Shown here one piece after another: positions 1-7,364 of a stretch of DNA of 39,945 nucleotides (its first letter is position 1; each line of letters begins with the position of its first letter). The notes under the pieces are model-generated. The model made no database searches, had not been told where the DNA came from, and saw nothing but the letters and a program-made list of their open reading frames with translations. Origin of the DNA: an uncultured Roseiflexaceae bacterium (lineage in GTDB: Bacteria; Chloroflexota; Chloroflexia; Chloroflexales; Roseiflexaceae); contig CALJIC010000193.1 of NCBI GenBank assembly GCA_937974195.1, positions 1 to 39,945 of the forward strand, written 5' to 3'. Position numbers and translations under genes: made by a program.

Positions 1-20
1 CGCCAGCCCCTCCTGGACCT

Positions 21-400
21 CCCCGCGCCAGGGGCGTTGCCCCTGGACCCCAAAGGGAGCGAGTACTTCCTATGGGAGCCCGTTGTCATGCCTCCGCGGA
101 GGCGGCGCCCGTCTCTCATTCCAACGCCTCCTGGTGTCAGCGCGCAACCGCCCCCCTCCGAAGGGATGCCGGCTGGTGGTAGAATGCCCGTTGCCATGCC
201 TCGAGCGGCGAGGTGCAGGCTTCCGCTCCTCTGCTCGAGGCCCCTGGTCACCAGTGGCTCTGGGCTCGCGGGCTGGGGCTGGAGTGGCGACCGCATTGTA
301 CGAGTGACGTGCGCTCGTGTGCTGAGGCATGACCACGGGCGGGCGGTGTGAGGCGGGTTCGCTTTGGGGTCCAGGGGCGAAGCCCCTGGCCGTGGGGTGC
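21..400. repeat. Inverted-end repeat element, copy 1
   Basis: This 645-base stretch before the first gene has no convincing coding region. Its left part (about 21-105) and right part (about 317-400) are inverted copies of each other. Both contain a small hairpin (GGGGC-tt-GCCCC type), then GGACCCCAAAG, then a block like CCGTGGTCATGCCT. The same pair of ends recurs at 37481-37765, so this looks like a dispersed MITE-like element with ends of about 85-100 bases. No transposase is visible. The outer left boundary is close to the window edge and is uncertain. Confidence 0.6.
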
Positions 401-429
401 CGGGGGCGTCCCGTCGCCCCCGGCACCCC
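394..429. repeat. 15-bp perfect inverted repeat, loop TCCCGT
   Basis: Arms 394-408 and 415-429 are perfectly complementary around the six-base loop TCCCGT. A closely similar hairpin with the same loop sits next to the second copy of the repeat element, at about 37458-37483. It therefore probably belongs to the repeat family rather than being a dedicated terminator. There is no T-tract. Confidence 0.6.
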
Positions 430-645
430 GCCGCGCGCAGCGGCACGGAGGTAGAGGCCGGCAGGGGGCGCGGGAGCCTTCCCGCCACTGGCCGCGCGCA
501 GCGGCATGCAGGCAGGGGCCGGCACGGGGGCGCGGGAGTGAGGGAGCGGGAGCCTTCCCGCCGCCCGCCGCGCGGAGCAGCGCGGGCCGCAATGGAGTTC
601 CGATGATGGGACGCGGGGCGCAGCCCCGCACTGGAGGAGACACCG
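430..645. other. GC-rich non-coding region upstream of 646
   Basis: This holds short direct repeats, including CCGCGCGCAGCGGCA near 431 and 492 and GCGGGAGCCTTCCCGCC near 469 and 548. A ribosome binding site (GGAGGAG) lies just before the gene at 646. No recognisable promoter was seen. Confidence 0.4.
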
Positions 646-1638
646 ATGAGTAAAGTCCGCTGGGCGGTAGTCGGCACGAGCAACTTTGCGCTGGACTGGA
701 TCGCGCGCGGGATCAAGCTCGGCAGCAACGCCGAGCTCGTGGCGGTCGTGAGCCGGGATGCGGCGCGCGCCGCCGCGGCCGCGGAGCGGGTCGGGGCGGC
801 GCGCCACTACACTTCGATCGAGGCGATCGAGCGCGACGCGGTGGACGGGGTGTTCCTGGTGCTGCCGAACACCCAGCACGCGCCCTACGCCATCGCGGCG
901 GCGCGGCGCGGCCTACACGTGATCGTCGAGAAGCCCATGGCGCCGACGCTCGACGAGTGCCGGCAGATGATCGAGGCGGCGCGCAGCAGCGGGGTGGTGC
1001 TGGCCGTGGCGCACTGCATGGCCTGGGCGCCGCCGGTGGTCAAGGCGCGCGAGCTGGTGCAGTCCGGGGCGATCGGCACGCCGATCACCGCGACGATCAG
1101 CGCCTCCTGGAACTCCCCGGCCCCCGAGCCGTGGCGCCAGAGCGACACGACCGAGCAGGGCGGCGGGCCGCTGCACGACGCCGGGGTCCACTCGCTCGAC
1201 ACGATCCAGCGTATCCTCGGGCCGGTGGAGCGCGTCGCGGCGCTGCTCGACCACCACATCTACAAGTACGCCGCCGAGGACACCAGCACCACGCTGCTGA
1301 AGTTCGCCTCCGGCGCCCACGGCGTGATGCACGCGCACTTCAACTGCAACCAGAACGGGCTCGAGATCATCGGCACCGAGGGGCGGATCTGGAGCAGCCA
1401 GTGGCTCGGGCGCGAGTTCGCCGGCGACCTGCACATGGAGCGCGGCGGGGAGCGGACCGACTTCGACCTGCCGACGGTGAACGTCTACGTGCCGCAGATC
1501 GAGCACGTCTCGGCGTGCATCCTGAGCGGCGAGACGCCGGTGATCTCCGGCGAGGTCGGCGCGGCGAACGTCGCGGTGATCGAGGCCGCCATCCGCTCGG
1601 CCCGGACGGGCGCGTTCGTGAACGTGGAGCGGGTCTAG
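646..1638 (+). CDS. Gfo/Idh/MocA family oxidoreductase
   Basis: A 330-residue NAD(P)-dependent dehydrogenase of the Gfo/Idh/MocA family. These enzymes oxidise or reduce sugars and cyclitols in the cytoplasm. The N-terminal Rossmann domain starts with VVGTSNFA, a variant of the usual GxGxxG. The family EKP motif is at residues 95-97, with the presumed catalytic Lys at 96. The DxGxH motif, 178-DAGVH-182, supplies the other active-site residues. The ATG is preceded by GGAGGAG at a good distance. It stands alone, with a repeat region before it and a GC-rich hairpin after it. It is one of four family members in the window, which suggests a sugar-oxidation theme, but the substrate cannot be told from sequence. 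Confidence 0.9.
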   Translation: MSKVRWAVVGTSNFALDWIARGIKLGSNAELVAVVSRDAARAAAAAERVGAARHYTSIEAIERDAVDGVFLVLPNTQHAPYAIAAARRGLHVIVEKPMAPTLDECRQMIEAARSSGVVLAVAHCMAWAPPVVKARELVQSGAIGTPITATISASWNSPAPEPWRQSDTTEQGGGPLHDAGVHSLDTIQRILGPVERVAALLDHHIYKYAAEDTSTTLLKFASGAHGVMHAHFNCNQNGLEIIGTEGRIWSSQWLGREFAGDLHMERGGERTDFDLPTVNVYVPQIEHVSACILSGETPVISGEVGAANVAVIEAAIRSARTGAFVNVERV

Positions 1639-1657
1639 CGCGCCTGGTGTGACGGTA

Positions 1658-1691
1658 GGGCGCGGCGGGCCCCGGGCGGGCCGCCGCGCCC
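1658..1691 (+). terminator. Terminator-like hairpin after the Gfo/Idh gene
   Basis: Arms 1658-1668 and 1681-1691 pair over 11 bp, all G-C. There is no T-tract, so it is either a weak intrinsic terminator or an mRNA-stabilising hairpin. Confidence 0.45.
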
Positions 1692-1794
1692 TCGCCGTTG
1701 GTGCGGCCGCGAACGTTCGCCGCGGCGTGAGACGATCGGCTAAATCGGCGGCGGGCGGCGTTCTATAGGGCAGACTGTGGAGGAGGGAGCGAGT

Positions 1795-2127
1795 ATGGAA
1801 CCGGTGCTGGTCAAGGTTTCCTCGGCGGACGCGGGCTTCCAGGAGTTCTACGAGAGCCTGGCCCAGGCGCTCTCGGGCGGCGGCACGGTCTTCACGCCCT
1901 ACCCGGTGATCCCGCCGAACGCGCGCGTCGCGGTGCCCCCGCCGACGGAGGTGCTCGTCGAGCTGCGCAGCGACGACTCGTTCGGCGCGCTGTACCGGAC
2001 GGTGAGCGGCTACCTCGGGCGCGGCCAGGGCCGCTCGCTGCGGCTCGAGCGCGGCGCGGCGCAGGTCGATGTGCGGGCCGGCCAGATCCCCGACGAGCGC
2101 TCGCTGCGCGGGCAGCTCATGCCCTAG
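1795..2127 (+). CDS. Small protein, EACC1-like (tentative)
   Basis: A 110-residue protein with no signal peptide. I chose the ATG at 1795 because AGGAGGG at 1781-1787 sits seven bases before it; a GTG at 1777 would overlap that site. The layout is strand (VLVKVSS), helix, linker, strand (EVLVELRS), helix (ALYRTVSGYLGR), then strands SLRLE and AQVDVRAG. This order resembles the effector-associated constant component EACC1, a small domain found beside protease and other effector genes in bacterial conflict systems (family recalled from memory, not searched). The next gene, 42 bases downstream, encodes a large cytosolic-looking metallopeptidase, which fits such a pairing. A simple unknown protein co-translated with the peptidase is the alternative. 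Confidence 0.6.
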   Translation: MEPVLVKVSSADAGFQEFYESLAQALSGGGTVFTPYPVIPPNARVAVPPPTEVLVELRSDDSFGALYRTVSGYLGRGQGRSLRLERGAAQVDVRAGQIPDERSLRGQLMP

Positions 2128-2169
2128 CGCGGCCTGCCGGCGCGCTCGCGGTTCGTTCAGGAGGTGGCG

Positions 2170-5100
2170 ATGAACATCGCGGTGGTACGCCTCAGCCCGG
2201 CCGTGCGCGCGATTCAGCGCGGCGCGGCCCAGGCGCCCGGCGTGTCCTGGGCGCAGTTCGGCGATGACCTGCTGCTGTTCAGCGCCGGCGCGCTCGATGA
2301 GGCGCTGGCCGCCGCCGCAGCCAGCGGGGCGGCGGTCGGGCGCGCGGGCGCCCGCTCGGTGGAGGGCGAGCTGTTCCTGGTGGTGCAGAAGGGGCGGCTG
2401 TTCCAGCAGGAGCACCCGGATGTCCCGATCGCGCTCGACCGCGGGCGCTACCTCGTGGCGGCGATCCCGGCCGGGCGCCGCGAGGCCATCGCGCCGGGCG
2501 AGGAGCCGTGCTACCGCGTGCTGCCGCTGCCGCAGAACAAGGTGGTCTTCGAGGCGCGCACGCCCCCGGCCGAGCGGGCGACGCCCGTGCCGTGGGTCCG
2601 GCAGCTCGTCGGCCGGCTCTCGCGCAGCGGCTTCGAGGCCGACCTGCAGCAGCTCGTGTCGTACCCCACCCGGCACTCGGCCACGGCGCACTACGCGGAC
2701 GCGGCGGCCTGGGCGCGGTCGCGGCTGGACGCGCTCGGCTACGTGACCCAGAGCCAGACCGTCGCGCTGGCCGGCGGGAGCACCCAGAACATCATCGCCG
2801 ACAAGGCCGGCGCGGGCACGGGGGCGCGCGACCTGGTGCTCGTCACGGCGCACCTGGACTCGGTGAACCGCGACGGTGGGCCGGACGCGCCTGCGCCGGG
2901 CGCGGACGACAACGGGAGCGGGAGCGCGGGCCTGCTGGCGATCGCGGGCGCGCTGGCGGAGCACACCGCCGAGCACGACCTGCGGCTGGTGCTGTTCGGC
3001 GGCGAGGAGCAGGGGCTGCGCGGCAGCGCCGCCTACGTCGCCGCGCTGCCCGCGGCCGACCGCGCGCGGCTGCGGGCGGTGGTCAACATGGACATGATCG
3101 GCGCGCGCAACACCCCCGCGCCCACAGTGCTGCTGGAGGGCGCGCCCGTCTCGCAGAGCCTGATCGACGCGCTCGCGGAGGCGGCCGCGACCTACACCGG
3201 CCTCACGGTGCAGACCTCGCTCAGCCCGTACGCCAGCGACCACGTGCCGTTCATCCAGGCGGGGCTGCCGGCCGTGCTGACGATCGAGGGCGCCGACGGC
3301 GCCAACGACGCGATTCACACCGCCAGCGACACGCTGGACCGCATCGACGGCGATCTGGCGATGGAGATCCTGCGGATGAACACCGCCGCAGCGGCGATGC
3401 TGATCGGAAGAGGAGGCGCTATGAGCGATATCATCATTCAGCCAGATCTCATCAACATCCTCCCGTGGCTGCGTTTCCAGTACAGCGGGCGCTACGTCTA
3501 CAACGGCGGCGCGAGCGCGCGCGAGGAGCTGCGGATGGCCGAGGAGCGCATCGGCCACAACCTGGCTGTGCTCGACCAGCCGATCTACGCCCTGGATGAG
3601 CCGATCTACGCGCCGAGCGCCATCAGCCCGATCAACCCCGCCATCCTGGAGCTGCTGCAGCGGCTGCGCTTCACGCTGCACATCGACATCGACGGGACCG
3701 ACCCGCTCAACGTCGTCAGCGGGACGGTGGCGCGCGGCCTGTTCCTCATAGGCTCGCCGCCGCCGCACTTCATCGGGCGGGTCACCTCGAACACCGTCTC
3801 GGGCGGCGCGCGCAACCTGGTGGTCGAGGACTTCAGCTTCACCTGGCCGGGCACCAGCCACGTGATCAACCGCCTGGAGATCAGCCTCACGGGCAACTTC
3901 TTCGTCACGCCCACCGCCAGCGTGACGTTCATCGCGACGGCGACCGGGCAGCGCTACGGGCCGTACACCGCCACCCGGGAGTCGCCCTACTTCCGCGATG
4001 TCGAGGTCGAGGTGGACGTGGAGGACGGCGCGGTGCCGTGCGAGCCCTACGACACGCACACCCACCCGGACCGGCCCGCGGATCTGCCGAAGGAGAGCCT
4101 GACGCTGGAGAAGGTGTTCGCCCGCGCCGGCATCCGCATCACCCGCTCGGCGGCGACGGACACGATCAGCACCGCGGAGGCCGGCCCGGACGCGTTCTGG
4201 TCCGAGCAGGAGCTGCACGACGCGATGGAGAGCCACTGGAGCGCCTTCGCCAACACGCCGCAGTGGAAGATGTGGATCTTCCTGGCCGAGCGCGCCGCCG
4301 ACCCGGGCCTGGCGGGGATCATGTTCGACGGCGACATCAACGAGCCGGGCGGCGTGGACCGGCAGGGCACGGCGATCTTCACCCTCTGCCCGCACTTCCA
4401 CACGGCCGGCGGCGCCTACCCGCAGGCGAACCCGCCGGCGGCGGAGGCGGCGCAGCGCGAGCTGTTCTTCGACCTCATCCACGAGACGGGGCACGCGTTC
4501 AATCTGGCGCACTCGTTCCAGAAGCATCTGGGCGCTCCCTGGACGCCGCCCGCGTGGATGCCGCTCGCCACCAACCCGCAGTCGCTCTCGTGGATGAACT
4601 ACCCGGACCTGGCCTCGCCCGGCAGCGGCAACAACGCGACCTGGTTCTACAACCAGTTCCGCTTCCGCTTCGACGACAGCGAGAACCTGTTCCTGCGCCA
4701 CGCGCCGGGCAGCTTCGTCCAGATGGGCAACGCGGCCTGGTTCCAGAACCACGGGCGTGTGGCGCGCGAGACGCTCGACCGGCGGCTCGAGCTGCGCCTG
4801 CGCACCCGGGCGCCGGTCGTCGAGCTCGGCGAGGCGGTGATCCTCGAGCTGCGCCTGAAGAACATCGGCCCCGAGCCGGTGACCGTCCACCGCAACCTGT
4901 CGCCGACCGATGGCTTCGTCGAGGTGGCCGTGACCAACCCGCGCGGCGAGCGGCAGCCGTTCGTGCCGATCGTCCACACGCGCGCGCAGGTGGTGAAGCA
5001 GGTGCTGGAGCCGGGTCAGGCGCTCTACCAGGCGATCAACCTCACCGTCGGCCAGCTCGGGTTCCCGTTCAAGGAGCCGGGCGCCTACCGGATCGAGGCG

Positions 5101-5646
5101 AGCTTCACGAATCTGGACGGGACCACGGCCGCCGCGGTCATGCAGCTCTACGTGCGCCCGCCGTCCAACTACGAGACGCTGCCGGTGGCCAGCGAGCTGT
5201 TCAACGCGCGGGTCGGGCGGGTCCTGTACGTCGGCGGCTCGCGGCTGATGGAGGACGTGAACGAGAAGATCGACTGGGTGTGCCAGCGGCTCGGCCCCCA
5301 GCACCCGACGACCTACTACCTGAGCGCGACGCGCGCGATGCCGCAGGCGCAGCCGTTCAAGCTGGTCGAGGCGGAGACCGACACCGTGCGCGTGCTCCCG
5401 CCGGACCCCGAGCTGGTCGAGCGGGCGCTGCGGCCGATCGTGCAGCAGCCGGAGTCCGCCGCCGACGCGCTGGGGCACATCGTGTACCGGCGTACGGTGG
5501 ACGTCTACACCGACGCGGCCGTCGAGTGCGGCAAGCGCGCGGCGGCGCGCAAGGCGCAGCGGGAGCTGCTGGCGCTCTTCGAGCAGCGCAACGTTGTGCC
5601 GCAGGTGGTGGAGGAGGTCAAGGAGCGCGCGGCTGAGCTGAAGTAG
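2170..5646 (+). CDS. M28 aminopeptidase fused to metzincin-like metallopeptidase
   Basis: A protein of 1158 residues with no signal peptide or membrane segment. AGGAGG at 2159-2164 selects the ATG at 2170. Residues 1-130 are unassigned. Residues 150-410 form an M28 zinc aminopeptidase with all expected residues: H228 (HLDS), D247 (ADDNGSG), E279/E280 (GEEQG), D308 (NMDMIG) and H358 (SDHVPF). A beta-rich region follows. Residues about 650-830 are a second metallopeptidase with 771-HETGHAFNLAH-781 and a Met-turn-like SWMNYP at M809. This is the metzincin HExxHxxGxxH pattern, with Asn replacing the Gly. Residues about 860-1000 look like a beta-sandwich, and the tail is helical. The junction after the M28 domain (M418, base 3421) carries its own strong ribosome binding site, so a separate 741-residue second product is likely. 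The pairing with the small upstream gene suggests one transcription unit. Confidence 0.85.
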   Translation: MNIAVVRLSPAVRAIQRGAAQAPGVSWAQFGDDLLLFSAGALDEALAAAAASGAAVGRAGARSVEGELFLVVQKGRLFQQEHPDVPIALDRGRYLVAAIPAGRREAIAPGEEPCYRVLPLPQNKVVFEARTPPAERATPVPWVRQLVGRLSRSGFEADLQQLVSYPTRHSATAHYADAAAWARSRLDALGYVTQSQTVALAGGSTQNIIADKAGAGTGARDLVLVTAHLDSVNRDGGPDAPAPGADDNGSGSAGLLAIAGALAEHTAEHDLRLVLFGGEEQGLRGSAAYVAALPAADRARLRAVVNMDMIGARNTPAPTVLLEGAPVSQSLIDALAEAAATYTGLTVQTSLSPYASDHVPFIQAGLPAVLTIEGADGANDAIHTASDTLDRIDGDLAMEILRMNTAAAAMLIGRGGAMSDIIIQPDLINILPWLRFQYSGRYVYNGGASAREELRMAEERIGHNLAVLDQPIYALDEPIYAPSAISPINPAILELLQRLRFTLHIDIDGTDPLNVVSGTVARGLFLIGSPPPHFIGRVTSNTVSGGARNLVVEDFSFTWPGTSHVINRLEISLTGNFFVTPTASVTFIATATGQRYGPYTATRESPYFRDVEVEVDVEDGAVPCEPYDTHTHPDRPADLPKESLTLEKVFARAGIRITRSAATDTISTAEAGPDAFWSEQELHDAMESHWSAFANTPQWKMWIFLAERAADPGLAGIMFDGDINEPGGVDRQGTAIFTLCPHFHTAGGAYPQANPPAAEAAQRELFFDLIHETGHAFNLAHSFQKHLGAPWTPPAWMPLATNPQSLSWMNYPDLASPGSGNNATWFYNQFRFRFDDSENLFLRHAPGSFVQMGNAAWFQNHGRVARETLDRRLELRLRTRAPVVELGEAVILELRLKNIGPEPVTVHRNLSPTDGFVEVAVTNPRGERQPFVPIVHTRAQVVKQVLEPGQALYQAINLTVGQLGFPFKEPGAYRIEASFTNLDGTTAAAVMQLYVRPPSNYETLPVASELFNARVGRVLYVGGSRLMEDVNEKIDWVCQRLGPQHPTTYYLSATRAMPQAQPFKLVEAETDTVRVLPPDPELVERALRPIVQQPESAADALGHIVYRRTVDVYTDAAVECGKRAAARKAQRELLALFEQRNVVPQVVEEVKERAAELK
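3406..3423 (+). promoter_or_regulatory. Internal ribosome binding site and ATG at the peptidase junction
   Basis: GGAAGAGGAGG (3406-3416) is followed four bases later by ATG at 3421, in frame with the long reading frame and exactly where the M28 domain ends (MLIGRGGAM). This is as good a start site as any in the window. It could drive independent translation of the metzincin-like half (3421-5646, 741 residues), or it is a relic of two formerly separate genes. Confidence 0.65.
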
Positions 5647-5652
5647 AAGCAG

Positions 5653-5688
5653 TGTGGGGTGGCTGCGGCTTCGCCGCGCCACCCCACA
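5653..5688. terminator. Bidirectional terminator-like hairpin between convergent genes
   Basis: Arms 5653-5663 and 5678-5688 pair perfectly over 11 bp. An inner GCGGC-TTC-GCCGC stem extends the hairpin with one bulged T. It lies between the stop of the peptidase gene and the stop of the minus-strand adaptor gene. There is no T-tract on either side. Confidence 0.6.
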
Positions 5689-5708
5689 TCGATCGAGCGA
5701 TCGCCGTC

Positions 5709-7142
5709 CTACTCCTCGAGGATGTCGACGCGGGCGCTCATGCCGGCGCGCAGGTTGGTGATGTCGTCCAGCGTGATGCGGACCAGGAAGGTCCTGATCG
5801 TCCCCTGCACCGTCGCCGTCGGCGCGACGAAGCTCACCGTGCCGGTGTAGGTGCGGTCCGGGATGCCGTCCACGCGCACCTCGGCCTTCTGGCCGACCTG
5901 CACCCGGGCGATGTCCACATCGCTGATCGGCACCTCCACCTCGAGCCGGCTGACGTCGACGATCTGGATCGCCGGCCCGCCCACCACCGTGCTCGGGTCG
6001 CCGGGCGCGATGTTGACGATCGAGACCACGCCGTCGAACGGCGCGAACAGCTCGGCCCGCTCGCGGTTGATCTGCGCCAGCGTGAGCGCGGCCTCGGCCT
6101 GCGCGACCCCGGCCGCCGCCGCGGCCACCTGCGACTCACGCGGGTCGGGGAGCAGCCGCGCCCGGTTCGCCTGCGCCTGGGCCAGGGCCGCCTGCGCCGC
6201 CGCCAGCCGGTCCTCGTCCGCCGGCTGGCGCAGCTTCTCGAGCGCCAGCTGCGCCTGGGCCAGCTGCGCCTCGGCGGCCTGGACGCCCGTGATCTCGGCC
6301 TGGCGGGCGCTCTCGGCCGCCTGCACCGCCAGCTCGACCGCCTTCTCGGCCTGCCTGAGCGCGGCCTCGGCCTGCACGAACTGGGCGTAGTAGTTCTCCT
6401 GCTGCCCGTCGCTCAGCGTATTGTCGATCGAGCCGCCGGTGGCGGTGCGCGTCTCGGGGACGAGCGGGTCGTTGCCCGTCTCCTGGGCGTAGGTCCAGTT
6501 GTACTTCGCCTGCGCGTAGCGCGCCTGGGCCTGGGTGAGCTGGAAGGCGGCCTGCTCGACCTGGCTCTCGGCCTGGGTCTTGGCGAACGAGAGCCGGTCG
6601 CGGGTGGACTGCAGGTTGGCCTCGGCGAGCGCGACGGCGGCCTCGGCGGTCTGGATGTCGATCGGCTTGGCGCCCTGCCTGACGGCATCGAGCGCCGCCT
6701 GGGCCTGGCGCACCGCGGCGTTGGCGGCCGCCAGCTCAACGTCGCGCGGCTCCTCGTTGAGGGCCGCCTCCTGTGCCTTGGCGCTGGCGAGTGCGGCCTC
6801 GGCCTGCTGGACCTGCTGGTCGAAGGGGCGCAGGTCGAGCCGGGCCAGCAGGTCGCCCGCCTTCACCTCGTCGCCCTCGTCCACCAGCACCTCGGCGACG
6901 GTGCCCTGGACCTGGAAGCTGAGGTCGGCGTCTCGCACGGCCTGGATGGTGCCCGCGCCGCTGATGCCGAGCGTGATCGGCAGGGCGGTGGCCGGCGCGG
7001 AGGTCGGCAGGGCGGTGGGCACAGTGGCGGCAGTCGCGCTCGCGGTGGTGGCAGTCGGCGTGGGGGCCGGCTCCGCGGCGCAGGCTGCCAGGGCAGCTGC
7101 GGTCACGATCAGCAGACTTGCTGTGAGCGGTCTGCGGTTCAC
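5709..7142 (-). CDS. RND efflux periplasmic-adaptor (HlyD/MFP) lipoprotein
   Basis: A 477-residue membrane-fusion protein that would link an RND pump to the envelope exterior. It starts at a GTG (7142) with AAGGAG nine bases upstream. The N-terminus is a lipoprotein signal with the lipobox Cys at residue 21 (ALAAC), then a Pro/Thr/Ala linker. A lipoyl/barrel segment (GTIQAVRDADLSFQVQGTV) is split by a very long Ala/Gln/Glu-rich coiled coil of roughly 250 residues. The second half (APFDGVVSIVNIAPGD) and a beta-barrel (KAEVRVDGIPDRTYTGTV) complete the fold. It lies 222 bases downstream of the RND pump gene on the same strand, the reverse of the usual adaptor-pump order. The coiled coil is longer than in many bacterial adaptors. 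Confidence 0.9.
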   Translation of the reverse strand: MNRRPLTASLLIVTAAALAACAAEPAPTPTATTASATAATVPTALPTSAPATALPITLGISGAGTIQAVRDADLSFQVQGTVAEVLVDEGDEVKAGDLLARLDLRPFDQQVQQAEAALASAKAQEAALNEEPRDVELAAANAAVRQAQAALDAVRQGAKPIDIQTAEAAVALAEANLQSTRDRLSFAKTQAESQVEQAAFQLTQAQARYAQAKYNWTYAQETGNDPLVPETRTATGGSIDNTLSDGQQENYYAQFVQAEAALRQAEKAVELAVQAAESARQAEITGVQAAEAQLAQAQLALEKLRQPADEDRLAAAQAALAQAQANRARLLPDPRESQVAAAAAGVAQAEAALTLAQINRERAELFAPFDGVVSIVNIAPGDPSTVVGGPAIQIVDVSRLEVEVPISDVDIARVQVGQKAEVRVDGIPDRTYTGTVSFVAPTATVQGTIRTFLVRITLDDITNLRAGMSARVDILEE

Positions 7143-7200
7143 AGGCGGTTACTCCTTGTGGTCAAGAGATGAACTCTGCTCATTTTTGGACTTATGTGGG

Positions 7201-7237
7201 GCTCGGCCCAGACCCCTTCGGGGGCGCGGGGCCGAGC
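7201..7237. repeat. Hairpin between pump and adaptor genes
   Basis: Arms 7201-7209 and 7229-7237 pair over 9 bp, and an inner CCCC-TTC-GGGG stem lies in the loop. It is in the 222-base gap between the RND gene and the adaptor gene. Attenuation or differential mRNA stability within the operon is a possible role, but this is inference. Confidence 0.5.
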
Positions 7238-7253
7238 TGCCCCAGGATCTCCC

Positions 7254-7276
7254 TCTCCGCCGCTCTGCGGCGAAAC
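7254..7276. repeat. Dispersed CCGCCGCTCTGCGGCG repeat, copy 1
   Basis: The core CCGCCGCTCTGCGGCG forms a short hairpin. Similar intergenic copies occur at about 20779-20800 and 27534-27553. Flanking sequence is also partly shared between this copy and the 27534 copy (CGTAGCTCCTG here, CGTAACTCCTG there), so it is a dispersed repeat rather than chance. Confidence 0.5.
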
Positions 7277-7364
7277 AACGTGTCTGTGGAGGCAGCAGCT
7301 CCGCGCCGCGTAGCTCCTGGCATTGTAGCCGAGGTCTGGCGGGCGAGCTGCGCCTCGGGCGGGA

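Noticed and set aside
70..879. Open frames in the first 645 bases, both strands
   Set aside because: They translate inverted repeats into Pro/Arg/Gly-rich low complexity and have no ribosome binding sites.
913..5682. A 1589-codon open frame on the minus strand
   Set aside because: It is antisense to the Gfo/Idh and peptidase genes and reads as Arg/Ala/Leu-rich low complexity without motifs, a usual shadow of GC-rich coding DNA.
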